DNA of 55,569 bases from Prevotella sp. (GCA_017554105.1 JAFZIY010000029.1:113504-169072), one strand, 5' to 3'. Numbered from the stretch's first letter, positions 1 to 9,841 are shown. Translations and numbers: made by a program. Notes: generated from the letters alone by a model not told the origin.

Positions 1-2407
1 GCATGCCCTGACCAATCATTCGCAATCCCTTCTGCAGCGACTCCTCGAACGTACGTCCTATTGCCATTACCTCGCCTACGCTTTTCATTGACGACCCGAG
101 CAGGTGGTTTACGCCATGGAACTTCGAGAGGTCCCAGCGTGGTATCTTACATACCACATAGTCGAGTGCTGGCTCGAAGAATGCGCTGGTGGTCTTTGTC
201 ACCGAGTTCTTCAGTTCAAACAGTCCGTAGCCTATTCCGAGTTTGGCGGCGACGAATGCCAGAGGATAGCCGGTGGCCTTCGATGCCAGTGCTGACGAGC
301 GCGACAGTCGGGCATTTACCTCGATGACGCGATAGTCCTCCGACTGTGGGTCGAGGGCATACTGTACATTACACTCACCGACAATGCCGATGTGACGTAT
401 TATCTTTATTGCAAGTGCACGCAACTTATGATATTCGGTATTCGATAGCGTCTGACTCGGAGCCACCACGATGCTCTCTCCGGTGTGGATGCCCAGAGGG
501 TCAAGGTTCTCCATGTTGCAGACGGTGATGCAGTTGTCGTAGCGGTCGCGCACCACCTCATATTCAATCTCCTTCCAACCCTTCAGCGACTTCTCTACCA
601 GTACCTGTGGCGAGAAGGAGAAAGCCTCCTCGGCCTGCGCCAGCAGTTCCTCCTCGTTGTCACAGAAGCCGGAACCCAGACCGCCCAGTGCGTATGCGGC
701 ACGCAGTATGACGGGGAATCCCAGTCGTGCCGCCGCTTCCCTCACCTCGTCGATGGTCTCGCATGCGTGGCTCTTTATGGTTTTCACGCCAATCTCATCG
801 AGTCGTTGAACAAAAAGGTCACGGTCTTCGGTGTCGATGATAGCCTGTACGGGTGTGCCTAGTACCTTCACTCCGTACTTCTCGAGTACTCCCCGATGGT
901 AGAGTTCCACTCCGCAGTTCAATGCCGTCTGTCCGCCAAAGGACAGCAGTATGCCGTCGGGACGTTCCTTTTCGATGACACGTTCCACGAAATCCGCCTT
1001 TACAGGCTGGAAATAAACAACGTCCGCAACGTCTTTTGATGTCTGCACGGTAGCGATGTTGGGGTTGATGAGGACGGTCTCGATGCCCTCTTCCTTCAAT
1101 GCCTTCAGCGCCTGTGAACCGCTATAGTCGAACTCTCCCGCCTGTCCTATCTTCAGTGCACCGCTGCCCAGAAGCAGAACTTTTTTTGGTCGTTTGGGGG
1201 ATTGGTCATCTAGTGGTTTAGTGGTTTGGTCGTTTAGGGAAGTCACTACTGCGTAATTTGTTCCCAAACGACTAAACGACGAGTCTCCCAGTTTCCCAAT
1301 CTCATCACCAAGCATCCCTACAAACTCATCAAACATAAACTCGGTGTCGGTAGGTCCGCTGCATGCTTCAGGATGGAACTGTGCCGACATCCAAGGCTTT
1401 GTCTTGTGTCGTATGCCCTCGTTGGAACCATCGTTCATGTTGACGAAAAGCGGTTCCCAGTCGTCAGGCAGAGACTTGTCGTCAACAGCATATCCGTGGT
1501 TCTGCGATGTGATGAAGCACTGTGTCGTACCCACCAGTCGCACGGGTTGGTTATGGCTTCGGTGACCATATTTCAGTTTATATGTCTTTGCTCCCGCAGC
1601 CCTTGCCAGTAGTTGGTTGCCAAGGCATATTCCCATGCAAGGTCTGACGTTGTCGCTATTCAGGAATTTCCTGATATTCTCTACGGTTTTCTCGCATAGT
1701 TCAGGGTCGCCGGGGCCGTTGGCGAGGAATAGTCCGTCAAACTCCATCTGGTTGAAGTCATAGTCCCAGGGGACACGCACCACGTCGATGCCACGGCGAA
1801 GAAGACATCGTATGATGTTGGCCTTTACGCCACAGTCGACGAGAACCACTTTCTTTAGTTTAGAGTTTGCTACCGCTGTGGCATCTGGCTTGTAGGTAAT
1901 GACATCCTTGCAACTTACCTTCTCTACCCAGTTCACGCTTCCGTAGTCCTCGGTGTTTTTCTCGTCTCTTTCCTCTCCTGTCACCTCTATTCTTCCCATC
2001 ATCACGCCATTCTCTCTCAGCAGTTTGGTAAGACGTCGTGTGTCGATGCCTGTGATTGCGGGCACCTTCTCTCTCTTCAGCCATTCGCTAAGGCTCTCGC
2101 GTGCGTTCCAGTGCGAGTATGTCACGCTATAGTCGGCTACTACCAGTGCCTTCACATGTATGTGTTCGCTCTCCATCAGACTGGGCAGTCCGTTGGTTCC
2201 TATGTCGTCTGTCGGTACCCCGTAGTTGCCTACGAGCGGATACGTCATTGTCAGTATCTGTCCTGCGTAACTCGGGTCGGTAAGACTCTCGGGATATCCA
2301 GACAACGCGGTGCTGAATACCACTTCTCCTACCACATTCTTTTCATATCCGAATGACCATCCGGTGAATTTGCTGCCATCATTTAAAATAAGTGTTGCTT
2401 GTCTCAT
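1..2407 (-). CDS. carAB: Fused carbamoyl-phosphate synthase CarA-CarB (partial, runs off left edge)
   Basis: Makes carbamoyl phosphate from glutamine, bicarbonate and ATP for pyrimidine and arginine synthesis. The start at 2407 ([16 protein letters not shown]) lies two bases after the purF stop. Residues 1 to about 365 are the CarA glutaminase, with Cys261 in GICLGNQ and His345 and Glu347 in FHPE. From about residue 409 ([21 protein letters not shown], cut here) the same frame is the first ATP-grasp half of CarB, with about 394 CarB residues before the window edge; a whole CarB has about 1070. I read positions 1181-1345 codon by codon and found no stop between the two parts, so they form one polypeptide. 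CarA and CarB are normally separate proteins in bacteria, while the fused form is typical of eukaryotes. The linker, about residues 366-408, is largely repeat-derived ([19 protein letters not shown]). It is probably the last gene of a pyrG-purF-carAB operon. Confidence 0.93.
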   Translation of the reverse strand, partial: MRQATLILNDGSKFTGWSFGYEKNVVGEVVFSTALSGYPESLTDPSYAGQILTMTYPLVGNYGVPTDDIGTNGLPSLMESEHIHVKALVVADYSVTYSHWNARESLSEWLKREKVPAITGIDTRRLTKLLRENGVMMGRIEVTGEERDEKNTEDYGSVNWVEKVSCKDVITYKPDATAVANSKLKKVVLVDCGVKANIIRCLLRRGIDVVRVPWDYDFNQMEFDGLFLANGPGDPELCEKTVENIRKFLNSDNVRPCMGICLGNQLLARAAGAKTYKLKYGHRSHNQPVRLVGTTQCFITSQNHGYAVDDKSLPDDWEPLFVNMNDGSNEGIRHKTKPWMSAQFHPEACSGPTDTEFMFDEFVGMLGDEIGKLGDSSFSRLGTNYAVVTSLNDQTTKPLDDQSPKRPKKVLLLGSGALKIGQAGEFDYSGSQALKALKEEGIETVLINPNIATVQTSKDVADVVYFQPVKADFVERVIEKERPDGILLSFGGQTALNCGVELYHRGVLEKYGVKVLGTPVQAIIDTEDRDLFVQRLDEIGVKTIKSHACETIDEVREAAARLGFPVILRAAYALGGLGSGFCDNEEELLAQAEEAFSFSPQVLVEKSLKGWKEIEYEVVRDRYDNCITVCNMENLDPLGIHTGESIVVAPSQTLSNTEYHKLRALAIKIIRHIGIVGECNVQYALDPQSEDYRVIEVNARLSRSSALASKATGYPLAFVAAKLGIGYGLFELKNSVTKTTSAFFEPALDYVVCKIPRWDLSKFHGVNHLLGSSMKSVGEVMAIGRTFEESLQKGLRMIGQGM
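1188..1300. repeat. GGTCGTTTGG-type oligonucleotide repeat forming the CarA-CarB linker
   Basis: The stretch is built from variants of GGTCGTTTGGGG, GATTGGTC and CTAGTGGTTTAG. The 13-mer TCTAGTGGTTTAG here is the exact reverse complement of CTAAACCACTAGA in the pyrG insert near 4590, so both belong to one repeat family. It lies where the carA stop and carB start would be expected and is read through in frame. Confidence 0.8.
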
Positions 2408-2409
2408 TC

Positions 2410-4155
2410 TTATAATTGCATTTTTAATACATTTTCTACGAAGTTTACGAAAGCCTGGTTTACCATGCGTATTCCACCAGGAGTGGGGTAGTGCCCCGTG
2501 AAGTACCAGTCGCCAGGGTGGTTCGGACATGCCTCATGCAGTCCTTCAATGCTTTGGAACACCAGTTCCACAGCGGTCGTCATACCCTCAGGGCGAAGCA
2601 TGGAGACTATCTTCTGGTTGATTTCCTCCACGGAGAAAGGTGCGTATATGGCACGTACGTAGTTTTGCTCGTCGCCCTTCTCTGTTTGCTTGCATGCCCT
2701 GTATGTGTCGGCGATGAGCTGCTGCATGTTACGTTCCTTTATAAGTGCTATGGCAGCGCGGAAGGCGCACAGTTCCTCAAGTCTTGACATGTCGATGCCG
2801 TAGTAGTCGGGATATCTGATTTGTGGAGAACTGGACACCATAACTATCTTTTTTGGTTTCAGTCGGTCAAGAATCTTGAAGATGCTTTCCTTGAGCGTTG
2901 TACCTCTCACTATACTATCATCGATGATTACGAGGTTGTCTTTGTGTGGTCTGAGCGAGCCGTATGTGATGTCATAGACATGTGCCGCCAGGTCGTTTCT
3001 CTCGTTACCTTCCGCGATGAATGTCCTCAGTTTGATGTCCTTCCACACCACCTTTTCCATTCTCACGTCGTGGTTCAGTCGTCTTAGTCCGTCGGTCATG
3101 CCCCAGAATGCCACCTCCGCGGTGTTAGGAATGTATGAGAACACTGTGTTTTCGACATCACCGTCTATTGCCTTTATTATGGCTGGTGTGAGTTGTTCTC
3201 CCAGTCGTTTTCGTTCGATATAGATATCCCTGTCCGACCCTCTGCTAAAGTATATCCTCTCGAAAGAGCAGGCGCTGTAGTTCTTGGGCTCTATTATCTG
3301 CTGCAGAGTGACCGTTCCATTCTTCCTTACCATGAGGGCCTTGCCGGGTTGTAACTCGTGCACCTGCTGTGCCTCGATGTTGAATGTCGTTTGTATTACC
3401 GGTCTCTCAGATGCCAGAACCGCCACCTCGTCGTCGTAATAGTAGAAAGCGGGTCTTATTCCCCATGGGTCTCTGACGGCGAACATCTCACCGCTTCCTG
3501 TCATTCCGCACATGACGTATCCGCCGTCGAAGTGTGGCATGGTGGTTCTCAACACGTTGCCCATGTCAATGTTGTCCTCGATATACTGTGTGATGTCAGT
3601 GCCTTGCAGTCCATCCTGCTTTGCCATGCTGAACAGCCTTTCTGCCTCACGGTCGAGTCGGTGTCCCATCAGTTCGAGGGTGATGTAAGTATCGGCAAAG
3701 ATACGTGGCGACTGTCCCTGTGCCGTGATGAACTGGAACACCTCGTCGATGTTCGTCATGTTGAAGTTACCGCACAGACACAGGTTTTTCGCTCTCCAGT
3801 TGTTTCTTCTCAGGAAAGGATGAACGAAGGTCAGTCCACTTTTGCCTGTGGTGGAGTATCTCAGGTGTCCCATCAGCAACTCGCCAGTCATCGACGGGTT
3901 GACACGTGAGAAAATCTCGGTGATGGCATTCTTTCCTTCTGCCTTCTCACGAAACATATATTCGTGGCCAGGAGCCGTGGTAAGACTTACAGTAGCCAGT
4001 CCTGCCCCTTCCTGTCCACGATTGTGCTGCTTCTCCATCATGAGATAGAGTTTGTTGAATCCATAGCGCCATGTGCCGTACTTCCTCTCGTAGTATTCCA
4101 ACGGTTTGAGGAGTCGTATCATGGCCACGCCACACTCATGTTTCAGTTGTTCCAT
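2410..4155 (-). CDS. purF: Amidophosphoribosyltransferase (PurF family, long form)
   Basis: A glutamine PRPP amidotransferase family enzyme, catalysing the first step of purine synthesis. A seven-residue propeptide precedes Cys8 (HECGVAMI), the expected N-terminal nucleophile of the Ntn glutaminase domain. GHLRYSTTG (arginine loop), CGNFN and ADTY follow the glutaminase pattern. The C-terminal phosphoribosyltransferase domain carries the PRPP loop [12 protein letters not shown]. At 581 residues it is about 80-100 longer than standard PurF (near 470-510), and CGNFN replaces the usual HNGN. It may therefore be the long Bacteroidetes paralogue rather than the only PurF of the cell. It starts one base after the pyrG stop and ends two bases before carAB, so translation of the three is probably coupled. 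Confidence 0.88.
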   Translation of the reverse strand: MEQLKHECGVAMIRLLKPLEYYERKYGTWRYGFNKLYLMMEKQHNRGQEGAGLATVSLTTAPGHEYMFREKAEGKNAITEIFSRVNPSMTGELLMGHLRYSTTGKSGLTFVHPFLRRNNWRAKNLCLCGNFNMTNIDEVFQFITAQGQSPRIFADTYITLELMGHRLDREAERLFSMAKQDGLQGTDITQYIEDNIDMGNVLRTTMPHFDGGYVMCGMTGSGEMFAVRDPWGIRPAFYYYDDEVAVLASERPVIQTTFNIEAQQVHELQPGKALMVRKNGTVTLQQIIEPKNYSACSFERIYFSRGSDRDIYIERKRLGEQLTPAIIKAIDGDVENTVFSYIPNTAEVAFWGMTDGLRRLNHDVRMEKVVWKDIKLRTFIAEGNERNDLAAHVYDITYGSLRPHKDNLVIIDDSIVRGTTLKESIFKILDRLKPKKIVMVSSSPQIRYPDYYGIDMSRLEELCAFRAAIALIKERNMQQLIADTYRACKQTEKGDEQNYVRAIYAPFSVEEINQKIVSMLRPEGMTTAVELVFQSIEGLHEACPNHPGDWYFTGHYPTPGGIRMVNQAFVNFVENVLKMQL

Positions 4156-4156
4156 A

Positions 4157-5818
4157 TCAGATGCAGGCTTTAATAAACGACATGAACAATGGGTGTGGAT
4201 GCAGTACGTTAGAGGAATACTCGGGGTGGAACTGCGTGCCGATGTACCAGCGCTTCTCAGGTATCTCTACTATCTCGACAAGGTTTGCGGCGGGGTTGAT
4301 ACCCACGCACTTCATACCCGCCTTTTCGTATTCGTCGAGGTAGGCGTTGTTGAACTCATAGCGGTGGCGGTGTCTTTCCTTAATCAGCGACACCTTGCCA
4401 TAGGCATCGTATGCGCGGCTGTCTTTTGCCAACTCGCACTCGTAGGCACCCAGTCGCATGGTGCCGCCCATCTGGGTGATGCTCTTCTGTTCCTCCATGA
4501 TGTCGATGACGTAGGTTGGTCGTTTTGGGGATTGGTCGTTTTGGGGATTGGTCGTTTGGTCGTTTGGTCGTTTGGGGGAGTTTCCTAAACCACTAGAAAA
4601 CTCTGCACTATTCGCATCCTTATACCCCAGCACGTTGCGAGCGAACTCAATCACCATCATCTGCATGCCCAGGCATATTCCGAAGGTGGGGATGTCGTTG
4701 TTCCGGGCATGTTCCGCGGCGATGATCTTACCCTCGATGCCTCGCTTGCCGAATCCGGGACAGATTACGATGCCCGCCATACCCTCGAGTTTTTCCGCTA
4801 CGTTCTCGCGTGTTATATTCTCGCTATTGATGAAATGTAGTCTCGCTTTCACGTCGTTGTAGATGCCAGCGAGGTTCAGACTCTCGCGGATGCTCTTGTA
4901 GGCATCCTGCAGGTCGTACTTACCTACCAGTCCGATGTGTACCTCGCGCTTGGCATTACGCTGCTTGTCAAGGAAGTCGTGCCATGACTTCATGGCGGGT
5001 GTCTCGCCGACAGGAATGCCTATCTTACGCATGATGGCAGCGTCAAGTCCCTGATGCTGCATGCTCACAGGCACCTCGTAGATACTCGGCATGTCCTCGC
5101 TCTGCACCACGCACTCCAGGTCAACGTTACAGAACGATGCCACTTTCATGCGCAGGGCATCTTCGAGATGCCGCTCAGTACGCAAAACGAGGATGTCGGG
5201 CTGGATACCCATCGACTGCAATTCCTTCACGCTGTGCTGCGTGGGTTTCGTCTTCAGTTCGTCGGCGGCTTTCAGGTAAGGCACGTATGTTAGGTGCACA
5301 CACACCGCATTACGGCCCAACTGCCACCGCAACTGTCGGATGGCCTCCATGAACGGTGCACTCTCGATGTCGCCGATGGTGCCGCCTACCTCGGTGATGA
5401 CGAAGTCCAACTGCTCGTTTTTCTCCTCCTCTCTCAGCATGCGACGCTTTATCTCGTCCGTGATGTGCGGCACCACCTGAATCGTCTTACCCAGATAGTC
5501 GCCGTGGCGCTCGCGGTCGATGACGGTCTTATAGATACGACCTGTGGTTATCGAGTTGTTGCGCGTGGTGTGTATGCCCGTAAAACGCTCGTAGTGACCC
5601 AGGTCGAGGTCGGTCTCCATGCCATCGATGGTGACATAGCACTCGCCGTGCTCGTAGGGGTTCAACGTCCCCGGGTCGATGTTGATGTAGGGGTCGAACT
5701 TCTGAATGGTCACTTTGTAGCCGCGTGCTTGCAGCAACATACCGATGCTGGCTGAGATGATACCCTTGCCCAAGGAAGATACCACGCCGCCTGTAACGAA
5801 GATGTATTTTGTGTTCAT
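4157..5818 (-). CDS. pyrG: CTP synthase with in-frame repeat insertion
   Basis: Converts UTP to CTP using glutamine and ATP. I place the start at 5818 (MNTKYIFVTGGVVSSLGKG), because the frame upstream adds 36 residues that overlap the amt gene and resemble nothing. The synthetase domain fills the first half. The C-terminal glutaminase has Cys382 in GICLGMQ and a late FHPEYSS. Length is 553 residues against the usual 535-540. The excess is residues 407-435, where NSPKRPNDQTTNPQNDQSPK is inserted between the expected KDANSAEF and YVIDIM segments, outside the recognisable catalytic motifs. The inserted DNA belongs to the same repeat family as the carAB linker. It lies 34 bases after amt1 and one base before purF, so it may be co-transcribed with the ammonium genes. 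Confidence 0.95.
   Translation of the reverse strand: MNTKYIFVTGGVVSSLGKGIISASIGMLLQARGYKVTIQKFDPYINIDPGTLNPYEHGECYVTIDGMETDLDLGHYERFTGIHTTRNNSITTGRIYKTVIDRERHGDYLGKTIQVVPHITDEIKRRMLREEEKNEQLDFVITEVGGTIGDIESAPFMEAIRQLRWQLGRNAVCVHLTYVPYLKAADELKTKPTQHSVKELQSMGIQPDILVLRTERHLEDALRMKVASFCNVDLECVVQSEDMPSIYEVPVSMQHQGLDAAIMRKIGIPVGETPAMKSWHDFLDKQRNAKREVHIGLVGKYDLQDAYKSIRESLNLAGIYNDVKARLHFINSENITRENVAEKLEGMAGIVICPGFGKRGIEGKIIAAEHARNNDIPTFGICLGMQMMVIEFARNVLGYKDANSAEFSSGLGNSPKRPNDQTTNPQNDQSPKRPTYVIDIMEEQKSITQMGGTMRLGAYECELAKDSRAYDAYGKVSLIKERHRHRYEFNNAYLDEYEKAGMKCVGINPAANLVEIVEIPEKRWYIGTQFHPEYSSNVLHPHPLFMSFIKACI
4514..4605. repeat. GGTCGTTTGG-type repeat inserted in pyrG
   Basis: About five degenerate copies of TTGGTCGTTT(T)GGGG(A) are followed by CCTAAACCACTAGA. 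The block is in frame with pyrG and encodes a proline-, asparagine- and glutamine-rich loop. It is related to the 1188-1300 repeat. Confidence 0.82.
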
Positions 5819-5852
5819 TTTCTTGTTGTTTGAAAGTTTGCGTATATTGTAT

Positions 5853-7241
5853 TTATTTCTTTTCCTTTTCCTTGATATGTTCCTCGTATTCAGCCAACTC
5901 GCGCTCACCGATATGTGCCAGTCCATAGTGCTCGTCGTGCTGTGAGAAGTCGAGTCCTACTTTCTCACTAAATGCCGATACGCGCATTGGGATGAGGCTG
6001 TCGATGAGTTTGTAGCCCAGCCAACTCATGGCGAAGGTATAGACGAAAACCATGACTATTGCCAGCAGGTGGAAGAGGAAGATAACGAAACCGTCCCACG
6101 TACCTGCGATGAGTCCCTCCTGGATAAAGATACCTGTCAGAATGGTACCTACTATACCGCCAGTACCGTGGGTTGGGAATACGTCGAGGGCATCGTCGAT
6201 ACTCGAACGTGAACGCCAGTAAACGGCAATGTTACATATCAGTGTGGTGACGAAGGCGATGAATATGCTCTGTCCCACGGTAACATAGCCTGCCGACGGT
6301 GTGATGGCCACAAGACCAACCACACATCCTACGGCAGCACCCATTGCAGAGGGCTTGCGTCCGCGCAGACAGTCAAAGAATATCCACGTCATCATGGCCG
6401 TTGCCGAAGCGGTGTTCGTGTTAAGGAATGCCTTAATGGCCTGTCCGTCGGCATGGAGTGAGGAACCCGCATTGAAACCGAACCACCCCAGCCACAGCAT
6501 GGCAGCACCCAGAAGTACAAAGGGGATGTTGGCTGGTTCGCTCTTACGGGTGTCCGCCTTGCGCCGCCCTAAGTATATGGCTCCGGCAAGGGCAGCCACA
6601 CCACTCGATGCATGTACCACGATACCACCTGCGAAGTCGATGACACCCCAGCGGCAGAATAGTCCCTCGGGATGCCACGTCATGTGAGCCAGTGGACAAT
6701 AGATGACGAAGAAGAAAAACATCATGAAGAACATATATGCCGAGAAGCGTACACGCTCGGCAAACGAACCCGTGATGAGTGACGGTGTGATGATAGCAAA
6801 CTTCATCTGGAAGAGAGCGAACAGTGCCAGCGGGATAGTGGCACCGCCCAGCACATTGCCTGCAGGAGTGGTATAAACTGCTCCACCCACATTGTGGAAC
6901 ATCGGGAAAGTAAAGGGATTACCTATTACACCACCGATGTCGTCGCCAAAGCACAGCGAGAAACCAATGACCACCCATAGTACTGAGATCAGTCCCATTG
7001 CGATGAACGACTGGAGCATCGTCGAGATGACATTCTTCGCTCCCACCATGCCACCATAGAAAAACGACAGTCCAGGTGTCATCATTAACACGAAAATCGT
7101 GGCCGTAATCAGCCAGGCTACATCAGCAGCGGAGATTACCGACCAGTCACACTCAAACGCAGGCTCTCCTACGAAAACTCCTGCGAGGGCAATGAGTGTC
7201 ATTGCCGTCATCAGGATTATCCAACGTTTTTTTACATGCAT
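5853..7241 (-). CDS. amt: Ammonium transporter (Amt family), copy 1
   Basis: An inner-membrane ammonium channel of 462 residues. A cleavable-looking hydrophobic N-terminus is followed by about eleven membrane segments. Family landmarks are present: MMTPGLSFFYGGMV, DFAGGIVVHASSG with the channel Asp and first His, and FPTHGTGGIVGT with the second His of the twin-His pore. The cytoplasmic tail is long and charged (GERELAEYEEHIKEKEKK) and lacks the compact HGE ending of the second Amt. It follows the porin gene after a 79-base gap containing a hairpin. The partner regulator glnK lies upstream in the same run of genes. It differs strongly from the Amt at 8082-9335, so the two are paralogues rather than a recent duplication. 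Confidence 0.95.
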   Translation of the reverse strand: MHVKKRWIILMTAMTLIALAGVFVGEPAFECDWSVISAADVAWLITATIFVLMMTPGLSFFYGGMVGAKNVISTMLQSFIAMGLISVLWVVIGFSLCFGDDIGGVIGNPFTFPMFHNVGGAVYTTPAGNVLGGATIPLALFALFQMKFAIITPSLITGSFAERVRFSAYMFFMMFFFFVIYCPLAHMTWHPEGLFCRWGVIDFAGGIVVHASSGVAALAGAIYLGRRKADTRKSEPANIPFVLLGAAMLWLGWFGFNAGSSLHADGQAIKAFLNTNTASATAMMTWIFFDCLRGRKPSAMGAAVGCVVGLVAITPSAGYVTVGQSIFIAFVTTLICNIAVYWRSRSSIDDALDVFPTHGTGGIVGTILTGIFIQEGLIAGTWDGFVIFLFHLLAIVMVFVYTFAMSWLGYKLIDSLIPMRVSAFSEKVGLDFSQHDEHYGLAHIGERELAEYEEHIKEKEKK

Positions 7242-7274
7242 ATCTCTTATTTTTTAGAAGTTTGCTATAAAAGG

Positions 7275-7309
7275 TTCTCTCTCCTGCCGGCTAAGGCAGA
7301 AGAGAGGAA
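7275..7309. other. Imperfect hairpin between the porin gene and amt copy 1
   Basis: TGCC(GGCTAA)GGCA is extended by CTCTCTC and GAGAG arms inside the 79-base gap. There is no U-tract on either strand, so it is more likely a processing or stability element than a terminator. Its function is unknown. Confidence 0.4.
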
Positions 7310-7320
7310 GTCTGGAAATA

Positions 7321-8025
7321 CTACGGTTGCAGCGTGAAACCGAAAACCAGATAGGCCTTTTGTGAACACGGGTTTCCCACAATCTGTCCGAAGATAGGAA
7401 TGGAGAACGAATCCGTGATCTTGATATCTTTCGTGGCTTTCAGCGACAGGTTTGTTACTGCAAAACCGGTAGTACCATAGTAATCGGTGGCGTAAGGGAC
7501 GGCACCGACCGTAGCAGTCCAATCTATGGCAGATAGCTTGAATGGAACAACAATCTCCGCGTAACTGCTATAGGCCCGCTTGCCGTCCTTGTTAGTACCA
7601 TCGTTGCCTGCGAAGTTGGTGAACCACTGTATGCTGGCGACACCGAAGTCGTAGCCGATGTTTGCCTCGAAGACGTGGTTCGTGCTGTGGGCAGAATACT
7701 TAAAGTATCGCGCCTTGGGATCGAGTCCTTCGCTGAGCCAATAGTCTGTGATGCCGACGTTGAAGCCACCTATGGTGTAGGCCAGTGTCAGGTCGAACTC
7801 CTTCGGGTCGTCAGGCTCAGACAATCCCACACTGCCCCAGGCCGTCAGTGACAGACCCTTGTAGCCGATACCTAACGTAGGCTGCAGTGATACATTGCCC
7901 AGATCCTGACCACGCCAGATATATTGGTTGACAATATCTCCACTAATTGTCGTTTCTATCTCATCCTGTGCAAAGGTTGCCATACTCATGATCAACCCTA
8001 TTGCGAATAAAACAATCTTCTTCAT
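7321..8025 (-). CDS. TorF-like putative outer-membrane porin
   Basis: A 234-residue protein with a clear signal peptide (MKKIVLFAIGLIMSMATFAQ) and alternating hydrophobic and polar strands ending in an aromatic-rich C-terminus (AYLVFGFTLQP), as in small outer-membrane beta-barrels. The segment GDIVNQYIWRGQDLGNVSLQ resembles the N-terminal strand of the TorF/Gcw_chp putative porin family. The family assignment is from memory and its transported substrate is not established. It sits between two ammonium transporter genes and downstream of glnK, which suggests a role in passing ammonium or another small nitrogen compound across the outer membrane. That role is inference. Confidence 0.7.
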   Translation of the reverse strand: MKKIVLFAIGLIMSMATFAQDEIETTISGDIVNQYIWRGQDLGNVSLQPTLGIGYKGLSLTAWGSVGLSEPDDPKEFDLTLAYTIGGFNVGITDYWLSEGLDPKARYFKYSAHSTNHVFEANIGYDFGVASIQWFTNFAGNDGTNKDGKRAYSSYAEIVVPFKLSAIDWTATVGAVPYATDYYGTTGFAVTNLSLKATKDIKITDSFSIPIFGQIVGNPCSQKAYLVFGFTLQP

Positions 8026-8040
8026 AACCTTCTAATTATC

Positions 8041-8083
8041 TTTAACTCCTAAACTCCTAAACTCTTTAACTCCTAAACTCCTT
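8041..8083. repeat. TAACTCCTAAACTCC oligonucleotide repeat after amt copy 2
   Basis: Four to five degenerate copies of AACTCCTAA fill the gap between the amt stop codon (8082-8084) and the porin start. The same family occurs at 29388-29447 and, inside argD, at 34416-34449. Confidence 0.8.
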
Positions 8084-9335
8084 AATTATAACACATTTCT
8101 CCATGTTCGTAAACATCGAGACCTTCTTCTTCAATGCGCTTGTCAACGCGCAGGCCATGCAGTTTCTTGATGCCATAGAACAGGGCGAAACCACAGGCGG
8201 CAGCCCAGAGGTCGATGATGAGGATGCCAAAGCACTCGGCACCGAAGAAACCCCAGCCGTGGCCATAGAAGGCACCATTGGAGGTAGAGAGTAATCCTGT
8301 CATCAGGGTGCCGAGGATACCGCAGACACCATGTACTGATGACGCACCTACTGGATCGTCGATATGGAGCTTATGGTCGATGAACTCGATGGCGAAGACC
8401 AGTACGATACCGCAGGCGAGACCGATGATTACGGCTCCGACGGGTGATACAAGGTCGCAGCCAGCGGTGATACCTACCAGTCCGGCCAGTACACCGTTGA
8501 GTGTCAGTGAGAGTGATGGCTTACCATACTTAAACCATGTGAGGAACATCGTTGCCGTACCACCGGCAGCAGCTGCGAGGTTGGTGGTCAGGAACACGTG
8601 GCTGATGGCGATGCGGTTTACCTCACCGCTTGCTGCCAACTGTGATCCTGGGTTGAAACCGAACCATCCCAGCCAGAGGATGAATACACCGAGGGCAGCC
8701 ATTGTCAGGTTGTGACCAGGAATGGCACGGCTATTGCCGTCCTTGGCATACTTGCCGATACGTGGACCAAGGGCCATGGCACCAATCAGGGCCAGCACAC
8801 CACCTACGCTATGTACAATGGCAGAACCAGCGAAGTCGTGGAACACGGCACCGAAAGTACTCATCATGAAACTATCGGCAGCATCGTTGCAGAGCCAGCC
8901 ACCGCCCCATGTCCAGTGACCTTCGATGGGGTAGATGAACAGTGAGATGACAGCACTATAGACGAGGTACATCGAGAACTTCGTGCGCTCGGCCATGGCA
9001 CCACTTACAATCGTGGCACTGGTGGCACAGAAGACAGTCTCGAAAATCAAGAATCCCTCTACGGGCAGGTCGCCCTTATAGAAAGTGAGGTCGCCCCAGT
9101 TAGGCGCTCCGATAAAACCAGCGCCCTCGCTGCCGAACATAAAGCCGAAGCCGAGGAAGAAGAACAACAATGAGCCGAACATAAAATCAACGAAGTTCTT
9201 CATCAAGATGTTGGCCGTGTTCTTACTACGTGTGAAACCAGCCTCACACAGTGCGAAGCCCGGCTGCATCCAGAAAACCAACATGGCTGCCAATAGCATC
9301 CATACAGTATCGAGTGATATTCCTATTTCGTTCAT
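8082..9335 (-). CDS. amt: Ammonium transporter (Amt family), copy 2
   Basis: A second ammonium channel of 417 residues. It starts MNEIGISLDTVWMLLAAMLV and, like other Amt proteins that lack a cleaved signal, enters the membrane directly. Motifs include MQPGFALCEAGFTRSKN, DFAGSAIVHSVGG (pore Asp and first His) and SSVHGVCGILGT (second His). It ends EEGLDVYEHGEMCYN, the usual Amt C-terminal GLD..EHGE tail that contacts the channel and PII. It is the first transporter after glnK, separated only by a 129-base gap filled by a paired palindromic repeat. Confidence 0.95.
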   Translation of the reverse strand: MNEIGISLDTVWMLLAAMLVFWMQPGFALCEAGFTRSKNTANILMKNFVDFMFGSLLFFFLGFGFMFGSEGAGFIGAPNWGDLTFYKGDLPVEGFLIFETVFCATSATIVSGAMAERTKFSMYLVYSAVISLFIYPIEGHWTWGGGWLCNDAADSFMMSTFGAVFHDFAGSAIVHSVGGVLALIGAMALGPRIGKYAKDGNSRAIPGHNLTMAALGVFILWLGWFGFNPGSQLAASGEVNRIAISHVFLTTNLAAAAGGTATMFLTWFKYGKPSLSLTLNGVLAGLVGITAGCDLVSPVGAVIIGLACGIVLVFAIEFIDHKLHIDDPVGASSVHGVCGILGTLMTGLLSTSNGAFYGHGWGFFGAECFGILIIDLWAAACGFALFYGIKKLHGLRVDKRIEEEGLDVYEHGEMCYN

Positions 9336-9350
9336 AATAATTTGTATTTA

Positions 9351-9460
9351 TGCCCCCTAAGTTAAGGGGATGGGGGTCTGAACGACCACCCTGGTTAATA
9401 ATGTTATCCTTTTGGAGTCTGCGATTATTCAGACCCCTGTCGCCCCCTACTTAGGGGGCA
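9351..9460. repeat. Paired REP palindrome (BIME-like), copy 1
   Basis: Two outward arms of the form TGCCCCCTAAG...GGGGTCTGAA and TTCAGACCCC...CTTAGGGGGCA form a long inverted repeat of about 110 bases. Each arm end is itself palindromic (CCCCCTAA/TTAGGGGG). A second copy lies at 33284-33410 and shares the inner GGAGTCTGCG. It fills the glnK-amt gap. Confidence 0.85.
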
Positions 9461-9464
9461 TACT

Positions 9465-9812
9465 CTATTTCTTATCTCTTAATACGGTGTCGCCGTTCTC
9501 ACCTGTGCGGATGCTCCATGTGTCAATCATGTCGCTTACGAAGATTCGGCCGTCGCCAACCTCGCCCGTATGGGCTACTTCGAGTATCACCTTGACCGTA
9601 GGCTCCACAAACTGGTCGCGGCAAACTATTGTTATCTGAACGCGCTCTATCACGTCCGTTGAATACTGAACGCCACGATATATCCTTTCCTGTCGGCTCT
9701 GTCCGATGCCATGTACGTTGTGATACTCGAACCAGTCGATGTCCGACTGTAACAGCGCTTCCTTCACATCCTCGAACTTTGTCTTGCGGATGATTGCTTC
9801 TATCCTTTTCAT
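9465..9812 (-). CDS. glnK: Nitrogen regulatory protein PII
   Basis: A small trimeric signal protein of 115 residues that binds ATP, ADP and 2-oxoglutarate and controls ammonium channels. The start MKRIEAIIRKTKFEDVKEAL matches the PII N-terminus, TGEVGDGRIFV is the B-loop, and IRTGENGD is near the C-loop. The T-loop GIGQSRQERIYRGVQYSTDV keeps a tyrosine at residue 50, the position uridylylated in enteric PII. It is first in the minus-strand unit with amt, porin, amt, which supports the name glnK, although sequence alone does not separate GlnB from GlnK. It is divergent from gltB. Confidence 0.93.
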   Translation of the reverse strand: MKRIEAIIRKTKFEDVKEALLQSDIDWFEYHNVHGIGQSRQERIYRGVQYSTDVIERVQITIVCRDQFVEPTVKVILEVAHTGEVGDGRIFVSDMIDTWSIRTGENGDTVLRDKK

Positions 9813-9841
9813 ACCTTTTACCTTTTAATTATTATACATAT

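Noticed and set aside
485-862. Plus-strand open frame of 125 codons
   Set aside because: It is a shadow of carB on the opposite strand with no family resemblance. The same applies to 3358-3909, 5294-5755 and similar frames.
5819-5926. N-terminal extension of CTP synthase by 36 residues
   Set aside because: The extension overlaps amt and has no similarity to the family; MNTKYIFVTGG is the normal start.
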